The position numbers were made by a program, and so were the translations under genes. A DNA stretch of 64,000 nucleotides from Scatophagus argus (lineage: Eukaryota; Chordata; Actinopteri; Scatophagidae), in contig NC_058498.1 in NCBI RefSeq assembly GCF_020382885.2, forward strand, positions 20,241,001-20,305,000, given 5' to 3'. The notes below the pieces were generated by a model. That model was given only the letters and a program-made list of their open reading frames with translations. It was not told the DNA's origin and did not search any database. This document shows positions 46,601-60,425 of this stretch, in pieces. Position 1 is the first letter of the stretch, and the number at the start of each line of letters is the position of its first letter.

Positions 46601-49600
46601 GATCAAAATCGAAGCTAGCTTTAAGGAAGAAAGGAGGGAGAGAAGGATGTGGGTGTAGGGATGAATAAAAAACCCTGAGTCTCTTATCTAGCAATTTGTA
46701 GGGTATGCTATCATGAGTTTCTATAATCCCCAACTTTATCCTCCAAGACACACACACACACACACACAGAGACACATACATACACATTAAGTGTACACTA
46801 ATCTTATATTTTCTCCTGGTTTCTGCCTGCATGCCATGCAGCGTGTGTGAATTACACTTGCATATGAGCACATGTTGTTAACATGCATTATGCTAGAATG
46901 TATAGATATTTTCAAGTAAACATCTGTCTTAAGCATACAAATGATTTTGCTAATTGTACACACATACACACATCATGATGTAGGCAGTTAATTTTGCTCT
47001 GTTTCTCTGTTTCACAAAATACAAATTCCATGTAACAGAACGAATATTCCTTCAAAATAATTTCCTGTAAGTTTGTAAACAGTCATTGTTGCAGTTAAAT
47101 TAAAATTAAGGCTTTAGTTCTCATGAGTGTCCGAGGTCCACAGCAGAGCTTGTGAGTAAGCCTTGTGGATTATGAGTATGTGCAGATGTGCCTTAAGGGT
47201 ACAGAAATGTGAAGGTTCCTGGTCAGAAAGCTCAGTGTGATGAAGGCTGAGTAATCTCTTTAGCTTTCTATTTCCGTGTGTTTGGCCTTTTACCTATCTA
47301 GATCACACTAATATCCTCTCTGCCATTGTATACCAAACGAGTATTCTGCACCAGAGAGCAAAACAGATAGAGAGATGGGGGATGAGAAATGTGAGCAGAT
47401 GGGCATTCTGTGTAACTGAGGTAACTTGATGAAAACAGAGAGACACAAGGACAGGAGAAGGGTGGTTTAAAAGGTACGGGGAAGACAGGCAGATGGATTT
47501 AAAAGGGAATGGACAGATGGGTAAGAGGCAGGAAGATTTGCAGATGGATACTACCCATGTTAACAGACTGCATCTGTGAACATACATGTAGGGCACGTGC
47601 AGGGCCACTGTCCACAATGATATGGTTTTGCCTTGAACAAAACCCCAATGTTATGTTTGGTCCAGTGAGTTAATGAGCTCTATGCATCAGTACTCATCCT
47701 GGTCCCATATTCATCCTTCCACACCTGGTGCCATTCATTTCAGATTCACTGAATGCATGCTGTCTTTACATGAATCACCCATTTCACTCAGCCATGTTTG
47801 CATATTTGCCAGACAAATTTATGAATGTTAATGAGCGATACCTGCAAGCTGTGTGTGGACGTGACGTTGCCTATAGGTGTTGCAGTTATTTACTCTGCTT
47901 TTTTATTTTCCAGCTGCACACAGATATGGACAAAGGAGATGGCCGCACTAAATATATGTTGGAGGGAGAGGGAGTGGGCTCTGTGTTTGTTATTGATAGC
48001 AACACAGGCAACATACATGTCACCAAATCACTAGACCGCGAAGAGAAGGACCAGTACCGTCTCATTGCAACAGCTACGGACCGACAGACAGGCCGAGCCC
48101 TGGAGCCATCCTCTGAGTTCATCATCAGAGTGCAGGACATCAATGACAATCCGCCCGTCTTCCCCAATGAACCTTATGTTGCCATGGTGCCGGAGATGGC
48201 CAACATAGGTAGGACACCAGAGAAACATTAAAGTGGTACTCGACCCAAAATCTTGAAAGGTGGCTGTAAAATGCTAGTAGTGTGCTCTGTAGGGTGCAGT
48301 GGCTATGGTCACCTTGAATTTGTTGAGCTTACAATGGATTCCAATGGGAACAAGTTTTCACAGCAAAGCTAGACTATGACTATATCTAATTTATTCATTT
48401 GCTACTCCCTATAAGATAGATAATTAATAGCATATATTAAGAAGGAAACTGAAATTTCAACACATAATTTAGCATCTTCACTAACAGGTGTAATTTGATA
48501 ATAATTAGTAATTATAATAAAATAACAATATAAATAGTAAGTGCATGTAAGGAGTGTTTTCAAACACAGACAAAAGGTCTTTAGAGCTACATGCTAATGT
48601 CAGAATGCTAACATGTTTGCTGTGACAGACTAAAATGCTAATGTTTAGCAGGTATTATTTAACATTCTCACTCTCTAACCAAAGTTATAATGAGGGAGAC
48701 ATGAATGGAATCGATCTCATTCATCCTTTAGGCATGATGAATGTTGGCACAAAATATCACAGCAGCTCATCCAACAGTTGCTGAGATATTTCAGACACTC
48801 ACACACCGACATTGCCATCTCCAGAGACATGCAGCCAGCCAGACTACAATAATTTTGACAAAGATCGATAGAAACTTCTCAACCTACTTAGGTCTGCCAC
48901 TAAAGATTTTTTTAATGAAATAATCTTAATTTTTTTGTTTTTAAATTGTCAGAAAATAGTGAAAAATGTCCACCGCAACTTCCAGGATCCCAAGAAGAGA
49001 ACAAAGTAGTTGTGGATTAATCTTCTGTCAGTTACTCAGAAAATCACTGAAGCTTACTACTGCATCATTATTGACTTCACTGCTGTCCAAACACATTCTC
49101 AGCATCTTGCAAACAATCACACCAGAATGGAGCTAAATACACTGCTTCTGGCAGAGCTCCAGAGATTCAAGGGCAATTGCTCAACAAGAAGACAGGGTAT
49201 TTAGTCATATTTTGTCTCAAAGACATATGTTGTGAAGATACTGCGCATCCGGATAGACAGCAGAGAAGTGCTTTATCCTTTTAATCCTGCAGATGTAAGT
49301 GTTTGGTATTCTATAGACAGATTTTGTGTTGAGTATCACTTTAAGCTTATGAATCAGCCACCAGCTTTAATCATTATACTTTTAAAGGGCTGTTTGACTT
49401 ATCACCTTTGTCACTTCCTCTCTTTCACAGGCACGTCCATAATCCAAGTCACAGCCAGAGATGCTGATGATCCGACATATGGAAACAGCGCCCGGCTGGT
49501 ATATGCCATTACCCAGGGCCAGGACTATTTCTCAGTGGATCCTCAGACAGGTCTGGTCACAGCCACACATGCATCCCCCGAAAGCTGTTTACTATTAAAT

Positions 49601-52600
49601 GCTTCTGCAGCTGGTGATTACATTTCATACATAAATCCCAGTGCTCTGCTTAGAAATCATATGTTGCATCTTTGCTACCATATGTCCAATGTGGATAAGA
49701 ACATGTTAACTCACATTTTATATGATCCATTCTGAATCAGAAATGGCCTGGAGTCATATGTTTTTCAATGTCCTCGTTCTAAAATGTATGCATCTGGCTC
49801 ACTTTGATGGTAATTTCAAGAGACGTCGTGTCACTATGAAATCTGTTGCTGTTGTGATTTTTGCTCCATGTCACGCTCTCCTCTCCACCAGGCGTCCTCC
49901 GGACAGCAGTACCTGACATGGACCGAGAGACTCGGGATGAATATCTGGTCGTCCTCCAGGCCAAAGACATGGGTGGGCATCTGGGCGGATTATCGGGGAC
50001 TACAACCATTACTGTGAAGCTTACTGATGTCAACGACAACCCCCCTCACTTCAGAAGGAGTAAGCACTGCTATCAGATCAGCGCTTTACTGTCGGCTTTC
50101 AGTCTCTGTAGCTGTAGAGTGTGTGTGTGTGTGTGTGTGTATCTGTGTGAATAAAGATTAAAATGATTAAACATCTTGTAATGACATTTGTGACAGCAGT
50201 CTGATATTTTTTACCTCCTTTGGGTCTTGCTTATCTTGACAGGTGGAAGATAAGATTTAAGTTCTAAAGTAGCTAAACAGCTTGTCAGTCATGTGTTGTA
50301 CTTTTATTTGATGCATTCATTCCAATCATTGTTTTTAACATCAGGAGGAATAACATAACCTTTGCCAGGATGAGTGGCATTAACATTCATATAAACACTC
50401 CCATTTGGTCCCTGAGATTCAAATGGACTGTGCCGTGGCATAGAAGAGTGAAAGATCATGTTTGCTTTTTCTTATCCAAGCTTTTCCCTGTTCCATGCTA
50501 TTAATATTTCATCTTAAAGTTCAGTGCTTTCTGCTTCAATAGACAGTAAAATCACTGCAGAATGTGTCTAACACTTTGAGACATATACCACATTTCTCTA
50601 TATACTACCTCTCCTGTTTGCTTTTTCCCCTCTTTCTTACTTCTTCTTCCTGACAGTCACTGCTTACTGCCATTCATCTTAATGTTTAAAGCCCTCTTTC
50701 CTCTTGTTGATATATTGTGCTGCAATACAGTACTTTATAGAAGCAATTTAATATTTCCAAATGCCAACAGTGCGTTATTTATTTGCTGATATCTGACTAT
50801 ATCTTCCCTTCCTCACCACCTCTACTCTAGGTCATTATTTTCTGTTTGACAATAATGCAACTATTTATGCAAACGGCTCATTTAGTATGCTGTTTGAATG
50901 CAAGGGGTCTGGTTTTTAAACGATCTTCATGATGTGGGGGGTTTGAATGATTAACAATCAGCAAGGTAGTGCTGCTCTGATTAAAATGAAAGCATTGCTC
51001 TGAATTTGCAGCCTGTTGTGGTGCAGCATTGTAAGCAATGTGAGAGGTCAAAATATGATGCAGTAAGACTTGAAAAAGATCAATGACTGCTAAAAAATAA
51101 AAAAATAATTCATCAAAGCTTTAAGTAATAATAATTTTCATTTGAATAAATGAAGTCATTATCTATCACTGAATGGGGAAACATAAAGACTGAGTGAACT
51201 TATAGCCCACTAATGATAGCCTTTGTCTTTGCATGATTACAAACTGACTGAGCTAACGCAACAGACAATCTTTGAGTTAAGCAGCATATTTTTCTTTTAT
51301 TCATTTCTGCTAACAAGACATCGCACAGGCGACGCTGTGTGGATCAGTTATCGCTTAACAGCATAGGTGCCACCAAAGTGAAGAAATGAGATTTGAGATT
51401 GTTACTTAAAATTCTCTTGATTCATTAACAACATAATGGGGCAGATAACTATTGCATTTCTATGCAATGTGTGTGTGTGCGTGGACATGTATTCCCTTAG
51501 CTGTGTCGTCAAAAATCTGTCACATTGTGAGGACCCGCCTTACTTATTGGGACAAAACACAAGTCCCCACAGTGTAAATCATTAAATATTAGGATGAATA
51601 CATGCATTAAGGTTAGGCTGAGGTTAGGGTTAGGATTTGGCAAGTAAAGTTTATTGTTGGTTATGAATGTAAGGAAATGGAAATGAATGTAAGTCTATTG
51701 TTATCTAGGGATTAAACAAAGAAACCAGAGCAACAATTATTCATTGCTTTCATTATCTTGTGATTAGTCTGCATTCAAGTGCAGATATTTGTTTATGGAG
51801 ATCAAATTTTTGAGTACCCGTGCTAATATTAATAAGACCAAAACCAAGGCTAAGAGTTTACAGTCATGCTATAGCTTCTCTGTGACACTGTACCTCAGCA
51901 CCTAAACAAGCATTCCCTCAACTTTAGCCACCAGCATAGCTAAGCCCAAGGGAGATCGCTTCTAGCGCAATTCCATTGTAAAAGATGAGGGACAAACTCT
52001 GAAACTCTCAAAAATACATTTGAAAGCTAACGTGAGGATTCAGCAGTCTGAGTTATTTATATTAAATGGGTATCTTCAAGTGTTAGTCTTTTTGATACAA
52101 AATTGCTTCAACACTGCTGCTCAGCAAAAAAAAAAAAAAAATTATTGAGAGGGAATATACTGTATCTTTGGAAGATACTCAATTGATTTTTTACTGAACA
52201 TTGTGGATTTGAACATTGGAGTTCATCCATTATCTCTTCCACTGGAACTGCATTTGGAAGGATCTCTTTACAGCCAGCTTACTCCGACCAATAACTCTTC
52301 CAGTGTACATTTATACTGGCAAGTGAGTAATGAATTAAGATTAAAATTCTGAAAATATGACCCAGTCAAGTCTAGTATACCGTTATTATCAGCTTGCCTA
52401 TATATAGGACACAGCACAAATGAATAGCTGTTCTCCATGGGCATGTTGCAACATGGACATGTTAAAGGACAAAATCTGAAGACAATATTTAAAAGGACAA
52501 ATCTTATTCCTGTAAAACTAGTCAAAAATAATATTAATGAAAGTCATAATAGCCACAAGCATTATGTTAATAACAAATGTTTTTGACACAAAATTGAGCC

Positions 52601-55600
52601 AGAAGCCATCCCGCTGTGAAGTTTATTTTTTCACAGTGCTGAGAACCATTACATTTATTGTTTTCTTCTCTGCAGGTGCTTGGTCATTCTCTGTGTCTGA
52701 GCTCGCAGCACCAGGTGTGGAGGTGGGCCGTCTCACTGCCACTGATCCTGATCTGGGAGAAAACGCACAGCTGGAGTTTACTATCCTGGACACTGAGGAG
52801 GCAGAAATATTCAATCTGACTGGAAGAGACAAAGAGGCTGTTATTGTGCTGAACAAGGTAATGAGATGCCAGTACAGACACAGCCTGTGTTTACAGCAGC
52901 TTTAGTTCATTCCGAACACAGGTTTTCATAATAGCTAAGAAGAATCTACACGTAGGTGGTTTTCCTTAAATGGCCTCATAATGAATAAAAATCTAATGTG
53001 CAAGATTTCTGGGGATGAAATGAATTTGCTTTGGCATGGTGTTGCAAATAAATTTCATTTCATCATGTAAACATTTCATTACTCCACTCAAACACATTCT
53101 GTTGTTAAACGGTTCAGACTCCCAAGGCTCTGCACAAGCAATTAATGAGCAACAATGAACTAATAAGCAGCTGTTGTGAAAAATTGTAGCTCATTTGAAA
53201 TGAGTAGATCATGCTGTACACAGCCAGTGTGAATTTGTCTTTTCTCTTTAAAGGGTATAACGGCTTTTGGGCATTCAAAAGTGAAATCTTGAATCAAGAG
53301 ATTGCAGAGGGAGATGCAACAAGAGGCTGATGATTAATCACCCAAATTTGAAAAAAGGAACAACTCCAAATGGAATTTTGTATATTATAGAGAGTGATAA
53401 GATGAGATACTCAAGATTAGTATTGTATGTGGGAAGAACTATAAAGCATATATAGCGTACATATGAATCACACATGAGACCTTTAACGAAGTATAGCCTA
53501 TAGATTGAGGCTGCTTTATTCTTCATCCAACAGCTGCTGGATTATGAGAGCTGCAGTTCATACACTTTCTCTGTGGAAGTTTCCAACCCTATCGTGGATC
53601 CCCGATACCTAAGGAAAGGTCCCTTTAAGGACCAGGCAACAGTGCGGGTCATGGTCCTTAATGCTGATGAGCCTCCGCAGTTCTCCCAGGTTCGGTACCA
53701 TCTGGACGTGTCTGAGAACTGCCCCCCTGTCTGCTCTGTTGGACGGGTCTATGCTGTGGACCCAGACACAGGACAAAGCACCAACATCAGGTAGTTATTA
53801 GACCATCGCTCACTCATTTGGTCACTCACACGCTCACTCAGGGCTCTCTTAACTATGTTTTTCCTTCCCCTTCTTGCCTCTTTTTGTATCCCAGGTACTC
53901 CATCGATCCTCAGTCAGACCCTGAGGCTCTGTTCCGCATCGCCTCTGACACAGGCTTTATCAGCACAGTGATGGAGCTGGACCGAGAGGAGGAGCAGTGG
54001 CATAATATCACAGTCATCGCCACACAGAGGGGTATGTCAGCCTCTCTGCCCTTGGGCGCAATGAGCAGCAGAGCTTACCCGAGTCATATTTCTCTGAGAG
54101 CACCGTCTGGACTTGGAAATTCAAGTGGAAAGTGAAAATGATAGAAATTCGGTGATAATTTCACCATTAATGTTGGTTTCCTTTTCTTTCAGACAATCCC
54201 AATCTTGTGTCAAGGGTTGTGGTTGCCATAGAGACACTAGACCAGAATGACAATGCGCCGGAGTTGGACAGGCAGTACACAACGTCAGTGTGTGACTCCA
54301 GTGCCCCCGGTCAGGTCCGTTCTTGTTTTGTTTTTGTTTTTTTTAGGCTCATGTAAAATTAAAAACATCAACGCTGGATTAAGTGTCACCAAGAATGAAA
54401 ACTACAGGGAGATAATTACATCATGTAAATACACTGAATGAAAGAAAATATGTTGATAATAGATAGTTTCAAAAGAGGTGTTGATTTTAAAAAATAAAAT
54501 CATAACTTTAAAAGAGTTCTTCTACTTATATACATTTGAAACATCACATTTTGCAGTGCCACCTATTTAGATTTAGATTCCCTAAAGGTAAAACTAATAG
54601 AAATGCAAAAACGTAAAATTTAAGTCCATCCTGATCTGTGTTACTCAGGTAGTTCAGGTTCTGCGAGCCATTGACAGGGACCAAGGAGGACAGGACACCC
54701 CAATCCACTTCAGCATCCCTCCTGAGTCCAGCTCTGCCCTCAACCTCACCATCCGTGAAACTGGAGGTTACACCTATTAGCTGTCTTTATATCTTTCATA
54801 TTCAAGCCAGAAACATGACACCAGTCAAGATCGGTGCAAGCTTTTTTGTGCAGTGACCATGTTTGATGTGTGTGTTGTTTTTTGTTTTTGCCACATTATC
54901 AGGTGTGACAGCCAGTCTGGTGCTCCAGTCAGCCTTGGAGCCACTCCCTGGCTTCTCCTCATCCTTACTCACCCTGTATGTGCCAGTTGTGCTGCGCGAC
55001 GGGGCCTCGGGTCTGACCAACACTGGCACAGTCACTGTGACCATTTGTCCCTGTCTGCGAGGAGGTATGCAGACAGAGGATAGGGGGAGACAGAAGGACA
55101 GGAGATGGGAGAGACACATGATTTGTCTCCCTGTGCCGTCTGCCTCGACATCTCTTATATTCAGTTTGGTCACCTTGCTGGCCATGCTGGCTTGTGTCAC
55201 CACTCTGCTTGGTAAGTCAGATCAGTTCTCTGGGGACTTTGAAGCACTATAAATGTGCTGTGTTTGTGAATTTTTGTTTGCTTGTTTGGGACTTTTTGCA
55301 AGATGCTGAGCAGTTGTGTCAGGGTGCTTCTGAAAAGTCTGAAGAGTATGTGGTCATGTGTCTCCTCTTTGCCCTTTAGTGGTGTGTGCACTCTCGCTGT
55401 CATTGCGCCATCAGAAGCGAGACTCCCACTCACCCTTCGAGGAGGATGATGTCAGGGAGAACATCATATCCTATGATGATGAGGGGGGAGGGGAAGCAGA
55501 CACCGCAGCTTTTGACATTACAGCGCTGCAGAGCATGCACAGAATACAGCACATGCACAACAACAGAAACATGTGAGCTGTTCCTAAAAATAAAAAAATT

Positions 55601-57354
55601 AAAAGTTTATCCTTGCGATGGTGGCTTGTGGGAGTGTGTGCGTGTTTGTGTGTGGCTGTGTGCTTCTCTGACATTTATCTCTTGGCACAGATGGTACACC
55701 CAGCAGAATCCGCCAAGGGCCAGGACGTACAGCTGGAGCCGTAACCCACGCCCCAGCCTGGACCCTCAGCAGCGGCCAGGCTCAGCTCCACTCTATGGAC
55801 GCCTCTGCTATGGCATCCACACGCTGCCTGTTCTCAGAGATTATCCAGCTGGGCCACTGGAGGCTGGTCTGCAGCTAACTCAGCTGACCCATGGGCTGAC
55901 CGGAGGTCATGTTGGCAATTCCCTTGTCATCCAGAACCAGAGCACCTTTGAGCCTCCTCTGCTCTCTTCTGAAATGAGCCCTGGCTGTTACGAAGCAGAA
56001 CACATGCTGCCAAAGAGCAAAATCCCAGATAGAAATGAAGGCAATGAAGCAAACCCTACTGACACAAAAGAGAATCAGGAACAGGCCAAGGTCAGATTCT
56101 AATACTAACAGATGAAAATACGTAGCAGTGACACAGATGCAAATGAAGACCATAAGGATTTGAATCATGTAACCAAGTTAAAAATAGTGTTTCTCTGTAA
56201 CATAGCCTGAAGTGTTTATGACTAAATACTCAACAGTGTCATGCGTCAGAAACTCATGGATGCAGTTTGATCAGATTCATTGACAGTGAGTGTAACAACA
56301 TACCATCTGTCATCAGATTTGTATTCACATTTTGCTGATTCCTGACTAGTGCACAGAAGTAAATGACACCATGTTTATTTGATTCAAATCATAATGGCCT
56401 TTTTTGCTTGCACACATTTATCATTGCATGTGTGTCACAATCATGTAATATCTTCCTCCTCTTTCTTCTTCCCTTTTACAGATAAACCCAACAGGAACCA
56501 GCCAGTCAGCAGCAGCCAGAAACACTGCGAATCTGACCCAGTGTGACCCAAATGAGTCTTTATGCCAAAGTCACACCAGCTCCTTGTCAAACCAGCAAGA
56601 AGGGCGACCGGGATCATCACAGACTCAGTTCAGCACTGGACCCACCAGCTGCACATTAGATGACATTGATACTGAGTCCTCTATTCCCTCTGTTTCAGAG
56701 CAAAATTATTCAAATAGCAGTCAGATCAACCCTTTAAACCCTCCTGTTTACCTGACAGGAGACACATACAGCATTGTGGGCTCGCTGAATCCGAACAACA
56801 GAGGGACGTGTGGGAACGGGACTAGCGGCGGCATGTTGTACCCAGCGGGAGTGCAGCTACTGAACATGTGCAGACTCCAGAGAAAGGATTTGACCCCACA
56901 GCCTTTGTCCTTACCTGGAGGGTTGTTTGGTAACAACAGAGGCTGGGCTGGCGGGGCGGAGCCTGCAAGAGCAGAAGGCACCAACCCGCAGCCTCTCCAC
57001 ATGGAAGACCTCCTGAATATCCGTCTAGATCAGGTCACCTTTGACCTGTCGCAACCGCCCTATGACTCACTGCAGACTTATGAGTTTGAGGGCCGTGATT
57101 CAAGGGCTGAGTCACTGAGTTCACTGGAGAGCGATGGAGAGAAGGACGAGGGGCGAGTGGTGGGAGGGATGGAGGAGTTAAACCAGAAGTTTCAGAGGCT
57201 GGTGGAGATTATTAGAGAGAGGGAGAGGGAGAAGGAAGGAGAAGGAGGAGAGACACAAGTGGCCGAGAGAGAGGAGACTGCAGAGAGTTCTCTTGATAAG
57301 ACTCATAAACAAAAGGAGGACAAAGTAAAAGAACAGCAAAAATGGGATTTCTAG
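43675..57354 (+). CDS. cdh24: Cadherin-24, type II classical cadherin
   Basis: This is a calcium-dependent cell-adhesion protein. Thirteen phase-consistent coding exons give 1,284 residues (human CDH24 about 819): 43675-44355, 47914-48208, 49431-49550, 49892-50059, 52676-52857, 53534-53790, 53895-54031, 54193-54314, 54649-54766, 54903-55211, 55380-55572, 55691-56090 and 56482-57354. A signal peptide and long prodomain end at a furin-type site (RSRHRR/SW) near residue 204. The mature protein begins [13 protein letters not shown], with the paired Trp2/Trp4 of type II cadherins. Five extracellular repeats carry LDREE, DINDNPP, DVNDNPP and DQNDNAP calcium motifs. A membrane span lies at about 776-801. 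The tail has the p120-binding region ([20 protein letters not shown], then AFDIT) and, from about residue 1168, the beta-catenin-binding region ([20 protein letters not shown]). Closest recalled match is human CDH24, also the PSMB11 neighbour in human. Confidence 0.92.
44356..47913. other. cdh24: cdh24 intron 1
   Basis: This 3.6-kb intron separates the prodomain exon from EC1. It holds GT-rich tracts at 46455-46530 and a CA tract at 46747-46768. The long minus-strand frame across 46137-46871 is largely translated CA repeat and is not a gene. Confidence 0.6.
48570..48830 (+). repeat. 'gctaac' dispersed repeat in cdh24 intron 2
   Basis: The phrases gctacatgctaatg, gaatgctaacatg, aatgtttagcaggtatt, gagggagacatgaatgg and cagctcatccaacagttgctgagatatttc occur in the order of the common fish repeat also seen at 29690-30045. 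Confidence 0.55.
50060..52675. other. cdh24: cdh24 intron 4
   Basis: This 2.6-kb intron between the EC2 and EC3 coding parts is AT-rich. It contains a short GT tract (50118-50140) and the dispersed repeat at 51478-51640. No additional exon is needed: the flanking phases match, and the joined sequence (FRRS then AWSFSVSE) fits the family. Confidence 0.6.
51478..51640 (+). repeat. Dispersed repeat, forward copy
   Basis: This runs from a GT tract through ttcccttagctgtg, cacattgtgaggacc, ttacttattgggacaaaac, acaagtccccacagtgtaaa and aaggttaggctgaggttagg. An inverted copy, nearly identical across the middle, lies at about 60275-60425. The ggttaggg at its end is part of the repeat and not a telomeric array. 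Confidence 0.8.
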
Positions 57355-60220
57355 ACTGCAATGAAAGAAAAGTTAGAGAGAGGAGATCTCTCTTGACAAT
57401 GACGGATTTAAACACAGCAGGGGTGGAAAAATACACAGCCCCTGACAGAAATCTCCCTCCACCCTTGCCAGGAAAAGTCTAGGAAGCTGACAAAATAGTA
57501 AAGATTTGTGGTGGAATCAGTGCACAGCATATAGTTTTCACCTCCACTGTGTCTATAAAGTGCATATGGAATCACTTTTCACACTGCTCTTGTAACTGAT
57601 ATTAATAATGCACTTGGGCTTTCAAAGCTAAAGTTATAAAAAATTAACTTTTTTTGAAATATTGATTCTCAGCCCTGAAAGCTGCATTGTTAGAAAATAG
57701 GCCTCATCAAATATTGACCAAAATTGTGATATTTAATATTGATAGTTTAATAGGGACACATTCACTAGAAGTAACTGGAATTTGAATGGAACATTTGCAT
57801 CTGAATTGGAGAGTTTTCAAACCACACAAGCATACAGTAATGTAGGCGTACACTGCCACGTGCTCACAGAGCCTCTTCGATGAGTCTTAAGTGTATACAT
57901 TTATATTCTGTAGCTCTGTAGAGAGAGTTAAACTCCAGCAAGTAGTCACCATAATGGTAGCAACAACCCGCTCACTATGCAATTTGTGCACAGTTAGAAA
58001 TGATTAGCTTGTCACTGTCAAAGATGTTGTGAAAGTACAGTAAATAATGTCATTATGTAGAAAAATATCAACTTCTGCTTTTGTGGTCATTGCTCAAGAA
58101 TGGTCAGTCTTTTGGAAGGTATTCAGTGGAATCCACACCGGAAATTAAGCACCTGGTTTTACGTTATTAAACTGTTGCAGACTTAAAATATACAATGCTC
58201 CCCATAATTTCACCCACACAAGGTTATTTATAATTGACTATTGTGTTTGCGTCTGCTTGTCTAGAATTATCTCCAAAGGCTTATTTATCCCTGGCGTTTT
58301 AAAAAGACAAAATTAGGCAAAAGCCATTATGCGATGCAGTACACACAGGCATTGTTCTTGTGATGAGCCCCAGAACACAGAGGCAGCAGCAAAACGATCG
58401 TTATTTTAAGATTGCGTAATGTTATTCGGGCAATCATTTGACTCATTCCTATAGCTATTGCAAAGTTCCTCTATTATTCAGAAGGTGTCAGGATTAGTGA
58501 GTAAAATAATGAAATTATTTACAATAATATGTAAATAATGACTTTTAGCAATTATTCACGCTTCCTATCTTACTCTACAGTGGGAATTTGGGTTTTAATC
58601 AGCTGTCGCTATAACAAGATTGCGATGCTTTCAGACTATATTTGAGAGAAAATCTTTGGCGTCCTGACAAGAAAAATGAGGTGTAAAACAGACTGGACTC
58701 CTCAGGCAAGAGAATGAAATGCAGAGGGAAAGGAGTGGGATATTACATCAAGTGCCAAGTGATAGAACTAGTCATCACCACTCGGCATTATTGTCAGCAC
58801 ACAGTGGGTATCTGGCATAATACTGATTACAGCAGAAATATCGTTGTGCAAATGACTAAGACATAAGACATCCTCAACTAGAGACCAGGGACAGTTTTAA
58901 TTTAACAATGAACTAAATATAGACACGAGTTAGAAGTCTTTCTGTATTACCACTTCAAAAAAAAAAAGTTGGACCAGAATAGAATAACAGTAAATTAAAA
59001 TACGTTTGAAATTCAAATGTTTAAAAGATGTATTGCCATTCACACAGACTTTAAAGAATGCCATGAAAAGAGCTATGAAGTGGAGGACAAGCAGCATCTG
59101 TCCAGGCAACTGCAGCTGATATGCCCATGGTGCCACCTAATGTTAAGCAGATCAATTGCATCTGTGCCACTGCCTGAGCAGTAAATTGTCATCTGGCAAC
59201 ACAGCAGGAAATAGTGGTGCATGCGGTGGTGGTGCAAACACAACAGAAAATAGAAACCATAGTTCCTTGTAAATGTGTAAAGGCAGGACTAGTTTGATTC
59301 ATTTTGACTTTTGAAATGCCGAAGTGGGACAGTGTTTATGGCTGACATCTATTTAAGATGTCATATGGAGCTAAGGGACTGTGCAAATAACAGGGAGGGA
59401 GAGGGGAGTCAGAAAAGGGGGAGGAGGCTTTTTTCTTTTTGATGAAGGGAGCAGGGAAAATACCTTATTACTTTTTCACATCCAAGAGTGAGATTATGTT
59501 CTATTCTACAGAAACTTTGAAAAAATCAAATATTTACATCAAATAGATGGGTTTTGAATGGCCCACAGGTCATAAAGGTGCTTTTTGCCATATGAGGACA
59601 ACAATCATCGATATGTCAGTTTTGAGAAACAGAGATGTGGATCTTTATTAGCGATTAAACATTGTATCTGCAGCAAGTGTGATGTTTTCTAATAGCTCCT
59701 ACTTTGTTTTGCATCTTAGCAGGACTACAATAATGTCAAATGTGTCAATGACAGCTCTCAGTTCAAAAATAAAGAATGACTGGGATATTCTGTAAGCAGG
59801 ATATCAAACTTTGTTATGTTTTACAATTACTGCTACAAATACTTTTTTTTTTTTTTCAATTTCCTGTTGTGGCATTTAGGTTCTATGTGAAAATTAATAT
59901 TCTATTAAAGTTTAAATTAGTGTGCATTATCTCATATTCTTTGTGTAGTTTTAGTTAACTAAGTGAGTTTTACCAATTCAGTAGTGCCGTATCATTTTGA
60001 AATGCTGAAAATATTCCTTCATCACCACTCCAATAGATTGTGTACAGTTCCTAATTAGGACATCTAGTAATTACCAGTTTATTAATAGTGTTTTCCCACC
60101 ATTTTGGGGACACCCATAAATGTAGCAAAATATATGGGCAGGCTGAGCTCTAGCCAACAGGGGGCCCTCTACTTTGCTTTGAGCAAGCAATCCGTGAAAG
60201 AAGCTACATACTGTAGTATG

Positions 60221-60271
<51 letters not shown>
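60221..60271 (+). repeat. CT microsatellite
   Basis: About 50 bases of pure (CT)n, directly joined to the inverted dispersed repeat that follows. Confidence 0.95.
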
Positions 60272-60272
<1 letters not shown>

Positions 60273-60274
60273 AC

Positions 60275-60425
60275 CATAACCTCAGCCTAACCTCAATGCA
60301 AGTCTTCACCCTAATATTTAATGATTTACACTGTGGGGACTTGTGTTTTGTCTCCATAAGTAAGACAGGTCCTCACAATGTGACTTTGATAAACAGGTTG
60401 TCCCCACAGCTACAGGAATGCATGC
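60275..60425 (-). repeat. Dispersed repeat, inverted copy
   Basis: Read on the minus strand it gives cattcctgtagctgtgggga, cacattgtgaggacctgtc, ttacttatggagacaaaac, acaagtccccacagtgtaaa and ggttaggctgaggtta. This is the order seen at 51478-51640. Both copies are bounded by simple repeats; this one lies between CT and CA tracts. Confidence 0.8.

Noticed and set aside
46137-46871. 244-codon open frame on the minus strand
   Set aside because: Much of it is translated CA repeat (His-Thr runs) within cdh24 intron 1; there is no recognisable protein and no splice context.
51600-51640. Telomere-like ggttaggg sequence
   Set aside because: It is the end of a dispersed repeat also found at 60.3 kb and is not a tandem (TTAGGG)n array.
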